DNA of 8,231 bases from NCBI GenBank assembly GCA_937859895.1, contig CALMAV010000401.1:8013-16243 (forward strand), written 5' to 3'. Each line of letters starts with the position of its first letter. Positions within the stretch are counted from its first letter, which is position 1. The DNA is from an uncultured Bryobacterales bacterium. GTDB lineage: Bacteria > Acidobacteriota > Terriglobia > Bryobacterales > Bryobacteraceae. Shown piece after piece: positions 1 through 5,960 of the stretch. Below the pieces are notes generated by a model. It was not told the origin of the DNA. It ran no database searches and saw nothing but the letters and a program-made list of their open reading frames with translations. The position numbers were made by a program, and so were the translations under genes.

Positions 1-1
1 T

Positions 2-400
2 TACCTGGGAGTTACTAGCGGATTCGTACTTGCCGTGGCTTTTGCGGCATTGGATCGGGCCGGAGTCGGGCGACTTGTTGGTGTGGCGGTGGTATTTGCA
101 ATCGCTCAAATGACTGAAGACTACGTTCTTACCCCGCGTATTATTGGCGGAAAGCTTGCACTACATCCGATGCTTGTCTTCATAGCTTTGATCATTGCCG
201 GTGACTTATATGGACTTCTGGGGCTGGTGCTTGCCATCCCGGCTCTCGCCGTGATCAAAGTATTCGTCAAATTCTTTGATGAGCTTTACTTGCGATCTAA
301 CTTCTATCGTGCCCCGGCCGTTTCATCGTCAGGCCAGATCCAGGATAAAAGCCGAGCTCAGGAAGCCGCGGACGCTCTGGTAGCACCAAGCCGAAGTTAG
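2..400 (+). CDS. AI-2E family transporter (permease), C-terminal part, 5' truncated by window edge
   Basis: The frame is open from the first complete codon at position 2, so the gene begins outside the window; about 132 C-terminal residues are visible. A GTG at position 35 is internal and not a credible start. The visible part has a hydrophobic helix (YLGVTSGFVLAVAFAALD), then the family-type core VVFAIAQMTEDYVLTPRIIG, the LHPMLVFIALIIAG helix, and GLLGLVLAIPALAVIKVF before a polar tail. The TEDYVLTPRIIGG...LHP and GLLGL.LAIP patterns are typical of the AI-2E/PerM-like permease family (Pfam AI-2E_transport). These are inner-membrane proteins whose members export or exchange varied small solutes, and some are Na+/H+ antiporters. 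The substrate here cannot be inferred. The C-terminal tail of about 30 residues is polar and probably cytoplasmic. A hairpin terminator follows 21 nt after the stop. Confidence 0.88.
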   Translation, partial: YLGVTSGFVLAVAFAALDRAGVGRLVGVAVVFAIAQMTEDYVLTPRIIGGKLALHPMLVFIALIIAGDLYGLLGLVLAIPALAVIKVFVKFFDELYLRSNFYRAPAVSSSGQIQDKSRAQEAADALVAPSRS

Positions 401-421
401 CACTTCATCGATAGGGAAATT

Positions 422-454
422 GGTGGGACTGATCTAACAAATCCCACCCGTTTT
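422..454 (+). terminator. Rho-independent terminator after the permease gene, between convergent genes
   Basis: A perfect 7-bp stem, GGTGGGA (422-428) with TCCCACC (442-448), encloses a 13-nt loop and is followed by CG and TTTT (451-454). It starts 21 nt after the permease stop. It ends just short of the stop of the convergent small gene (456-458), so it may also help end that transcript, although the T-tract on the minus-strand side is poor (AATTT). Confidence 0.6.
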
Positions 455-455
455 A

Positions 456-656
456 CTACTTCTTCTTGCTAACGCCGGACTTGGTGTGAGCTTCTTTTGA
501 AGCTTCGTGCGCCTTCGTGGAATGTTCGTGCGCAGCCTGAGAATGCTTGTCACCCTCCTCATGGTTGCCCTTTTCATGATGCTCAGCGGCAGTCTTGTGA
601 GCCTTTGCAGCGTTTTCGTGATGCTCGGCGGCCTTCTTGTGTGAGTCTTTTGGCAT
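456..656 (-). CDS. Small His/Lys/Ala/Glu-rich heptad-repeat protein, hypothetical (66 aa)
   Basis: The protein begins MPKDSHKKAAEHHENAAKAH and has 66 residues. By my count these include 12 His, 13 Lys, 12 Ala and 9 Glu, and there is no Leu, Ile, Phe, Tyr, Trp, Arg or Cys. The ATG at 656 is preferred over an upstream non-ATG start at 698 because AGAGGT (minus strand, 671-666) sits 9 nt before it. Residues 7-15 and 21-29 are near-identical copies (KKAAEHHEN and KTAAEHHEK) offset by 14 residues, or two heptads. This predicts a solvent-exposed, highly charged single helix or coiled coil. It ends in KKK. No signal peptide or membrane segment is visible. Similar AAEHHE-type small hypothetical proteins occur widely in bacteria, without a firm function as far as I know. 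Metal buffering by His or a stress/desiccation role are only guesses. It is convergent with the permease and divergent from the TPR gene. Confidence 0.75.
   Translation of the reverse strand: MPKDSHKKAAEHHENAAKAHKTAAEHHEKGNHEEGDKHSQAAHEHSTKAHEASKEAHTKSGVSKKK
571..641. repeat. Internal 42-bp-offset direct repeat inside the His-rich small gene
   Basis: The stretch 571-599 matches 613-641 at about 25 of 29 positions, with an offset of 42 bp (14 codons). It encodes the two AAEHHE-containing heptad pairs. This is a coding duplication and not a mobile or CRISPR repeat. Confidence 0.7.
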
Positions 657-677
657 GTACGTGATACCTCTGATTGT

Positions 678-1856
678 TTGGAAGCGACCCTGTCCCATAA
701 GGTTTCAAATCGGCTTTTCAGCAAAAAGGCATTGTTTCTTGCGCGCTCTGCCCTATTCGCTCTAGGCGCTGTGATTGCGTCTGGCATTCGGCTGGCGGCA
801 CAAAGTCCAGAGGATGCCCTGGCACTTCAGCAGAAAGGGGATTGGGCCGCTGCCGAGATTGTGTGGCGGCAACTGACGCTCTCCGCTCCGGCAGACTTCC
901 GTTACTGGACCAGCTTGGGCGCCTGCCTTGCGCATCAGGGTCGATTTGGAGAGGCTATCGAGGACTACCGTAAATCGCTTCGACTCAGTCCGCACGACCC
1001 ACAGACAAACTTCAACTTGGGTCTCGCTTACTTTAAAACCGGAAAACTGGAGCGTGCGATCCAGCCACTGACAGTTGCGGAAGGTGCATTACCGCAGGGG
1101 GCGGAGCAAATCCGGCTGGTGCTGGGAATGAGCTACTACGGAACAGGCCAGGCGTCCAAGGCCATTCCTTACCTGGAGGGGGCCGCAGGGCACGAGCCGG
1201 CAAATGCCGAACTGCAACTAACGCTGGCTCGCGCTTATTTGCAGGCAAATGCGTTCGATAAAGCGCGCGAGCAGTTTGTACGCATGCTCAGCGTCAACCC
1301 GGACTCGGCGCAGGTCCATTTGCTGTTGGCACAGGCCTACGACGGGCTCGGCAAGAGTGAGGAAGCGCTGCAAGAGTTTCGGCTTGCGACCAAGCACGGC
1401 GGCACACGTGGAGCTCACTTTGGCGCAGGTTACTTGTTATTGCGCGATAAGCATTATGATGAGGCAATTACTGAATTCCGCACAGAACTTACGGCGAATC
1501 CGAACGACTATGCAGCGCTTGGCTACTTGGGGGATGCCCTGCTGAAAGCCGGCAGCAGAGAGGATGCCTCCTCTTCGCTGAGAGCGTCAATTGCCGTCGA
1601 AGATAAGCTCTGGATCACGCACTTTGACTTAGGGATCATTGCTCAGACAGAGAAGGACTACCCTGGTGCAATCGATGAATTCAGGCGAGCGATTGCGGCA
1701 GACGCCAGACGACCTGAGGTCCACTATCGGCTGGCGCAGGTATACGCTGCAGTTGGCCGAAGGGGTGAAGCGGAAGCGGAACGGCACAAAGTACAGTCAC
1801 TTCATGCGGAACGAAACGATGATTTAGTTATTAAGGTCACAGGCACAAGCCAGTAG
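678..1856 (+). CDS. Exported tetratricopeptide repeat (TPR) protein
   Basis: The 392-residue product has a basic N-terminus (residues 1-17), a hydrophobic stretch (about 18-36) and a likely signal-peptidase site near RLAA|QSPED (about 41/42), so it is probably periplasmic. The rest is almost entirely TPR: about ten 34-residue units from residue 43 to 380, with classic features such as LGACLAHQGRFGEAIEDYRK (about 80-99), LGLAYFKTGKLERAI, LAQAYDGLGKSEEALQEF, LGIIAQTEKDYPGAIDEFRR and LAQVYAAVGRRGEAEAE. TPR arrays are protein-binding scaffolds; no catalytic domain is present. The start is uncertain. TTG 678 has no visible Shine-Dalgarno, and an internal TTG at 732 would give a more compact signal peptide (MFLARSALFALG...) but has AAAAAGG only 2 nt upstream. 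The 73-nt gap to the outer-membrane receptor gene on the same strand suggests co-expression and a shared envelope role, which is inference. Confidence 0.87.
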   Translation: MEATLSHKVSNRLFSKKALFLARSALFALGAVIASGIRLAAQSPEDALALQQKGDWAAAEIVWRQLTLSAPADFRYWTSLGACLAHQGRFGEAIEDYRKSLRLSPHDPQTNFNLGLAYFKTGKLERAIQPLTVAEGALPQGAEQIRLVLGMSYYGTGQASKAIPYLEGAAGHEPANAELQLTLARAYLQANAFDKAREQFVRMLSVNPDSAQVHLLLAQAYDGLGKSEEALQEFRLATKHGGTRGAHFGAGYLLLRDKHYDEAITEFRTELTANPNDYAALGYLGDALLKAGSREDASSSLRASIAVEDKLWITHFDLGIIAQTEKDYPGAIDEFRRAIAADARRPEVHYRLAQVYAAVGRRGEAEAERHKVQSLHAERNDDLVIKVTGTSQ

Positions 1857-1912
1857 TCTAGTTGATTATGATTAGGGTTTGATAAGATCTTCCTCAGCTT
1901 CAAACGCTATTT

Positions 1913-1920
1913 AAAAGGGG
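1913..1920 (+). promoter_or_regulatory. Ribosome binding site for the Oar-like receptor gene
   Basis: AAAAGGGG lies 9 nt before the GTG at 1930. It supports that non-ATG start, because an in-frame TAA at 1912-1914 excludes any start further upstream. The rest of the 73-nt gap (1857-1929) holds only a weak promoter-like pair, TTGATT (1862) and TAAGAT (1883), with a short 15-nt spacer. I do not call that a promoter. Confidence 0.7.
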
Positions 1921-1929
1921 ATCGATCTT

Positions 1930-4900
1930 GTGAGACTGCCACGTGTGCTTCTCTGTTTTATCGGCTTAGCCTTTGCCTCAGGACTCTCCTGGGCACAGGA
2001 AACAGCCACCATGCTCGGGACTGTCACCGACCCTGCCGGTGCAGTGGTACCTAATGCAACAGTGACTATCATCAATACCAATACCGGAGCGAGCCGGAAT
2101 TTAGCCACTAATGAGAGCGGCTCATACAACGCGCCTCAGCTTCAGATTGGCAACTACATGCTGCTGGTAGAGGCGCCTGGCTTTAAGAAATATGAGCGCA
2201 AAGATATTGTTCTAAACGTTAATGCCACCCTGCGTGAGAATGCCGCTTTGCAGATTGGACAGGCGCAGGAAAGCATTACGGTGGAAGCGAACGCAATTCA
2301 GGTTCAATCGGACACCAGTGAACAAAGTAGTGTCATCACCGGAACGCAGATTGCAAACCTCGATACAAACGGGCGCAATCCGGTTCAGTTAGCCACACTG
2401 GTTCCCGGCGCGGCCAGCACGGTCTCAGACTTCAACGCGCCGACAGCTCTGGCGAGCAACAACAATATCAGCTTCAACGGGCAGCGACCGCAGCACAACA
2501 TCTGGCGGATTGACGGCGGCGAAGCTTACGACCGTGGGAGCGGCGGCGGCATGATCGTTAATCCCTCTCCGGATGCACTGGCTGAGTTTCGCGTCATGAC
2601 CAGCAACTACAGCGCACAATTCGGCGCGGCCTCCGGCGGCACTATCAGCATGGCCCTTAAGAGCGGCGCTAAAGATTTTCATGCCGCAGCTTGGGAGTTC
2701 AATCGAAACGATGCCTTCGATGCTAAGGACTTCTTCGCTAATCGAAACGGAACCGCGAAACCGGTATTGCGTTACAACGCTTATGGATTCAACATTGGCG
2801 GTCCGGTTTTTATCCCAAAAGTTTACAATCGCAGCCGGGAAAAGACGTTTTTCTTCTACAACATGGAGTGGCGCAAGCTGGTTCAGGGCAATCAGATTAC
2901 CGTGACAGCGCTGCCCGCAGCTGCCTTCAACGGTGATTTCAGCGGACTTAGTCCGATCACGGTTCCCACTACTGCTGATCAGGCGGCCACGGCGCGTTTT
3001 GCTGCAGCAGGTGTAACCCCAGGCACGCCATTTACGGGTAATAAAATTCCCGCCAGCCTACTGGACCCGAACGCGCTTGCATTCCTGAACAGCGGTGCGT
3101 TTCCGAAGCCAAATACTCCAGATGGCCGCTACTCGCGAGCGGCCCCTGTCCCTACGAACCTCCGAGAAGAAATCGTCCGAATAGATCATCGCTTCAATGA
3201 CAAGCTGGCGCTGATGGGCCACCTGATCTACGACTCCAGTGATCAATCCTATGCCACTAGTCTTTGGAGCAATGATACGTATCCTACAGTAGGCACAATC
3301 CTGACGGCTCCGTCCTACAGCACGGTAATCACCCTTACTCACAGTATTAGTCCAACCGTAGTGAACGAAATCACCTATAACTTCAATGGCAATAAGCTGC
3401 ACTTATTTCCGACTGGTAACTACCAACGGCCCGCTGACTTCAACGTGCCTCAATACTTCCCGGCAAACAACCTCAACCGGCTTCCAGTTATTAGGTTAGG
3501 CAACCCTTATAACGTCACCTACGACACGGGCTCCTGGCCGTGGAATAACGTATATGGCGCACATGGAATCAGCGACAATCTGTCCTGGTCGAAAGGCAAT
3601 CACAACCTGCAATTTGGCGGTTCCTACTTGCGCAGCTATAAGCAGCAGGATATCTTCGGCTACACGAATGGTGACTTCAGCTTTGACGGCAGCGCGACAG
3701 GCAACTCCTTTGCTGACTTCCTACTCGGCTACGCTCACAGTTACTCTGAAGTTGCCTTACAGGACGCGGTAAATATCCGGTTCAACCAATTTGGTCTTTA
3801 TGCGATCGATAACTGGCGCGTGAACAACCGGCTGACACTGAACCTCGGCGTTCGCTGGGAAGGTATTCCGCATGCTTACGACACGAATGGGCGTCTATCA
3901 AACTTTTATCCAGGGTTGTATAACCGTGCTAATCAACCAATCTTCAACTCAGACGGTAGTCTAAGTCCAACTGGACCAGGCTTCTCCACCGTACCTGGAA
4001 TTGCGCTCTCCTCTACGCCGTTCTATCTGAATGGAGTCGGATTGGCAGGCAAGAATGGCATCCCCAATGGTCTGGTGAACAATCACTGGAATAACTGGGG
4101 TCCACGCGTCGGGTTCGCCTATGACGTTTTTGGAAATCAGAAAACAATCGTTCGCGGGGGTGTAGGTCTCTTTTACGAGCGCATCCAAGGAAATGACGTT
4201 TACAACCTGGGTCCTAACCCACCCTTCTCCTTTGATCCAAGTGCAAATAACGTTTATCTATCGAACCCGAGACAGAGCTATCAGACCGGACGTGCTGCCG
4301 ATCAGCCATTCTTCCCCTCTAACTTTACTGGTTTAAGCGGTACTGGTTATAAAAACCCGACCGCTGCCCAATATAGCTTTGGAATACAGCATCAGCTGTT
4401 TCAGGCGGCGGTGGTGAATCTGTCTTATGTGGGATCGGCAGATTACCATCAAGGCGAGCAGCGCAACATCAATACTCTGCCTCTGAATAGCCCTGAGCGA
4501 ATCAATGTATGTGGCGGTAATTGCGTGTCCGGTGCAACTAATGCCGATCCGAATCCTTTCCGGATTTACCCAGGATACGGCAACATCACTGTAACGGAAG
4601 CGTCCAGTAACTCCAATTACAATTCTCTTCAATTGAGTCTAAATTGGCGCAACTCCCATGGGCTCAGCCTCCAAGGCGCTTACACCTACTCACACGCGAT
4701 TGACGCGGTATCCGGCGACCTAAACGCGCTCTCGAACCCGTTTGACCGCAGGTACGACCGTGCGAGCGGCGATTTCGACCGCCGGCATATCGCGATTTTC
4801 AGTTACGTCTATGACCTTCCCTTCTTCACACACTCCAGAGGAGTTTTACGAACAGCCCTTGGCGGTTGGACCGTGTCAGGGATCACTTTGGTGGAGACCG

Positions 4901-5301
4901 GCACCCCGATTACGCCATTTTCAGGGAAGGACAATCTGGGGCTGGGCGGCGGCACAACAAGTCGGCCTGATGTGGTTGGAAATCTAATCTATCCCCGGAA
5001 TGTGGACCAATGGTTCAGCACTTCGGCTTTCGCAGCACCGCTTCCGCTGCAGTTCGGCTCGGCCGGTCGCAACTCCATTACCGGTCCTGGCCGGGCAAAC
5101 TGGAACGTGGCACTGTTCAAAGCGTTTGCTCTTCACTTCCGCGAAGGGGCACGCTTTGAGTTCCGTGGTGAGACCTACAACACTTTCAACCACACCCAGT
5201 TTCACGACGTAAATACAACATTGACCGACGCTAATTTCGGCAAAGTAGTAGACACCTACGACCCGCGAATCATACAACTTGGCGCTAAGCTAATTTTCTA
5301 G
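1930..5301 (+). CDS. Oar-like TonB-dependent outer-membrane receptor with carboxypeptidase-regulatory-like N-terminal domain
   Basis: The product has 1,123 residues. It starts with a signal peptide MRLPRVLLCFIGLAFASGLS, cleaved near SWA|QE (22-24). Residues about 27-110 form a carboxypeptidase-regulatory-like beta-sandwich (GTVTDPAGAVVPNATVTI, GSYNAPQLQIGNYMLLVEAPGFK). A plug-like region at about 115-245 includes NISFNGQRPQHNIWRIDGGE and NYSAQFGAASGGTISMALKSG. A long beta-barrel follows (EFNRNDAFDAKDFF, GGPVFIP, KTFFFYNMEW, FGLYAIDNWRVNNRLTLNLG) and ends in LGAKLIF, with the C-terminal Phe typical of BAM-assembled outer-membrane proteins. This is the Oar/OmpA-related TonB-dependent family that is greatly expanded in Acidobacteriota. 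Members are presumed to take up large or scarce substrates, often glycans. No clear TonB box or substrate clue is visible. The only cysteines in the mature protein are C861 and C865 (CGGNC). The reading frame is intact and the length is usual for the family. Only GTG 1930 is available as a start. Confidence 0.92.
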   Translation: MRLPRVLLCFIGLAFASGLSWAQETATMLGTVTDPAGAVVPNATVTIINTNTGASRNLATNESGSYNAPQLQIGNYMLLVEAPGFKKYERKDIVLNVNATLRENAALQIGQAQESITVEANAIQVQSDTSEQSSVITGTQIANLDTNGRNPVQLATLVPGAASTVSDFNAPTALASNNNISFNGQRPQHNIWRIDGGEAYDRGSGGGMIVNPSPDALAEFRVMTSNYSAQFGAASGGTISMALKSGAKDFHAAAWEFNRNDAFDAKDFFANRNGTAKPVLRYNAYGFNIGGPVFIPKVYNRSREKTFFFYNMEWRKLVQGNQITVTALPAAAFNGDFSGLSPITVPTTADQAATARFAAAGVTPGTPFTGNKIPASLLDPNALAFLNSGAFPKPNTPDGRYSRAAPVPTNLREEIVRIDHRFNDKLALMGHLIYDSSDQSYATSLWSNDTYPTVGTILTAPSYSTVITLTHSISPTVVNEITYNFNGNKLHLFPTGNYQRPADFNVPQYFPANNLNRLPVIRLGNPYNVTYDTGSWPWNNVYGAHGISDNLSWSKGNHNLQFGGSYLRSYKQQDIFGYTNGDFSFDGSATGNSFADFLLGYAHSYSEVALQDAVNIRFNQFGLYAIDNWRVNNRLTLNLGVRWEGIPHAYDTNGRLSNFYPGLYNRANQPIFNSDGSLSPTGPGFSTVPGIALSSTPFYLNGVGLAGKNGIPNGLVNNHWNNWGPRVGFAYDVFGNQKTIVRGGVGLFYERIQGNDVYNLGPNPPFSFDPSANNVYLSNPRQSYQTGRAADQPFFPSNFTGLSGTGYKNPTAAQYSFGIQHQLFQAAVVNLSYVGSADYHQGEQRNINTLPLNSPERINVCGGNCVSGATNADPNPFRIYPGYGNITVTEASSNSNYNSLQLSLNWRNSHGLSLQGAYTYSHAIDAVSGDLNALSNPFDRRYDRASGDFDRRHIAIFSYVYDLPFFTHSRGVLRTALGGWTVSGITLVETGTPITPFSGKDNLGLGGGTTSRPDVVGNLIYPRNVDQWFSTSAFAAPLPLQFGSAGRNSITGPGRANWNVALFKAFALHFREGARFEFRGETYNTFNHTQFHDVNTTLTDANFGKVVDTYDPRIIQLGAKLIF

Positions 5302-5315
5302 CGAAGCTGCTCGAC

Positions 5316-5364
5316 GGCGCTGGGGTTTTCCTTCCATCAACAAGAAGGGAGACCCCAATGCGCC
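5316..5364 (+). other. Strong 19-bp RNA stem-loop downstream of the receptor gene
   Basis: The upper stem is 14 bp: TGGGGTTTTCCTTC (5321-5334) pairs with GAAGGGAGACCCCA (5344-5357), all Watson-Crick except two G-U pairs, around a 9-nt loop (CATCAACAA). A lower stem, GGCGC (5316-5320) with GCGCC (5360-5364), extends it across a 2-nt bulge at 5358-5359. It begins 14 nt after the receptor stop. No U-tract follows, so it is not a standard intrinsic terminator. It may be a 3'-end stabiliser, a Rho-associated end, or a regulator of the small ORF whose Shine-Dalgarno lies in its 3' arm. Confidence 0.65.
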
Positions 5365-5441
5365 AAGGCAGGCCTGGATGTCTCTCCCCCGCAGGCCGTG
5401 TTTGTTCCCTTCGATACCAGCGTGTTACACATTCAGTCTAG
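5358..5441 (+). CDS. Possible 27-codon small ORF or leader peptide with sequestered Shine-Dalgarno (tentative)
   Basis: ATG 5358 is preceded by AAGGGAG (5345-5351) at an ideal 6-nt spacing, and TAG follows at 5439-5441. The peptide begins MRQGRPGCLSPAGRVCSL; it is basic, has two Cys, and shows no membrane segment and no recognised family. The Shine-Dalgarno lies entirely inside the 3' arm of the strong hairpin, and the first two bases of the start codon form its bulge. The ORF could therefore be translated only if the stem opens. It may equally be chance, because a purine-rich hairpin arm easily mimics a Shine-Dalgarno. It ends about 207 nt before feoA. Confidence 0.2.
   Translation: MRQGRPGCLSPAGRVCSLRYQRVTHSV
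5371..5397 (+). other. Second, weaker hairpin in the same intergenic region
   Basis: GGCCTG (5371-5376) pairs with CAGGCC (5392-5397) around a 15-nt pyrimidine-rich loop, followed by GTGTTTGTTCCC. It lies 6 nt after the strong stem-loop and could form a tandem 3'-end structure with it. The short stem and long loop make it uncertain. Confidence 0.3.
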
Positions 5442-5648
5442 ATACGCGGATTTTTGTCTTGTTTCCTTTTAAGCGGTCCAGCGCGCGTTCGATCAACTCC
5501 TTCTCCGGTTGACGCAAAGCTTTCATTCCCTCGGCTGGTTCCCGTCTCCTTCGACCGCGAAAATCTCCAATTAACCTTCAATATTCGACGGAGAATGTTC
5601 GGTATTCGGGCCGTGGTAGAAGTCGTACTAAACTGGTCGTATATCGCA

Positions 5649-5951
5649 ATGGGCTGGAAAAGAAGCGTTGCAAAACGCGCTGCGGCCAGCGGCGCTCCCT
5701 ACACTTTAGCCGACTTGCCTTCAGGTCAGCGTTGCATTATTGACCGACTCGACTTGCCTGAAGATCTGGCACGGCGGCTGATGGAACTCGGGTTTTTGCC
5801 CGGCAATGAGGTGACTCCGGCCATGCGAGCGCCTGGTGGCGGGCCTCGTGTTTTCCGTGTGGATGGCTCAGAAGTTGCGCTTCGGGATGATACGGCATCA
5901 AAACTCTATCTCCGACGTGACCCGGAATCAGATTTAGTGGTGCTGTCCTAA
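5649..5951 (+). CDS. feoA: FeoA domain protein, ferrous iron transport accessory
   Basis: With ATG 5649 as the start the product has 100 residues. The FeoA SH3-like domain covers about residues 19-92: TLADLPSGQRCIIDRLDLP, then the hallmark RRLMELGFLPGNEVTPAMRA, PGGGPRVFRVDGSEVALRDD and a final short strand KLYLRR. FeoA is a small cytosolic partner that supports FeoB-mediated Fe(II) import. FeoA proteins are usually about 75-85 residues, so this one has a short basic N-terminal extension (MGWKRSVAKRAAASG). The start is not certain. No good Shine-Dalgarno precedes 5649, and an in-frame ATG at 5595 has GGAG only 1 nt away and would add a hydrophobic stretch unlike FeoA. The stop lies 9 nt before feoB, so the two genes are almost surely one transcription unit. 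No Fur-like or DtxR-like operator was recognised upstream. Confidence 0.9.
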   Translation: MGWKRSVAKRAAASGAPYTLADLPSGQRCIIDRLDLPEDLARRLMELGFLPGNEVTPAMRAPGGGPRVFRVDGSEVALRDDTASKLYLRRDPESDLVVLS

Positions 5952-5960
5952 GGCGAGGGT

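Larger units (their letters stand above)
5302..5648. other. 347-nt intergenic region between the receptor gene and feoA
   Basis: This gap holds the 5316-5364 stem-loop, a weaker second hairpin at 5371-5397, and a possible 27-codon ORF (5358-5441). From about 5442 to 5648 there is no convincing gene, promoter, Fur box or riboswitch. The feoA frame stays open through this part back to about 5454, but the sequence it encodes there resembles no FeoA. Confidence 0.6.

Noticed and set aside
434..787. 117-codon minus-strand ORF overlapping both the His-rich gene and the TPR start
   Set aside because: It lies out of frame with the better-supported 66-codon gene, has Arg-rich low-complexity content with no family likeness, and runs antisense into the signal peptide region of the TPR gene.
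3058..3402. 114-codon minus-strand ORF in the receptor gene
   Set aside because: Antisense shadow of the beta-barrel coding region with no start context or family features.
5422..5430. GTGTTACAC short palindrome as a possible operator
   Set aside because: Arms of only 4 bp, a single copy, and no recognised regulator motif; expected by chance at this length.
5509..5540. TTGACG as a -35 box for feoA
   Set aside because: No acceptable -10 hexamer occurs 16-18 nt downstream (GC-rich CCTCGGCTGG stretch).
5454..5648. Long in-frame N-terminal extension of FeoA (about 65 codons)
   Set aside because: The encoded sequence has no similarity to FeoA, no usable Shine-Dalgarno, and would double the size of a small domain; it is more likely untranslated DNA that lacks stops by chance.
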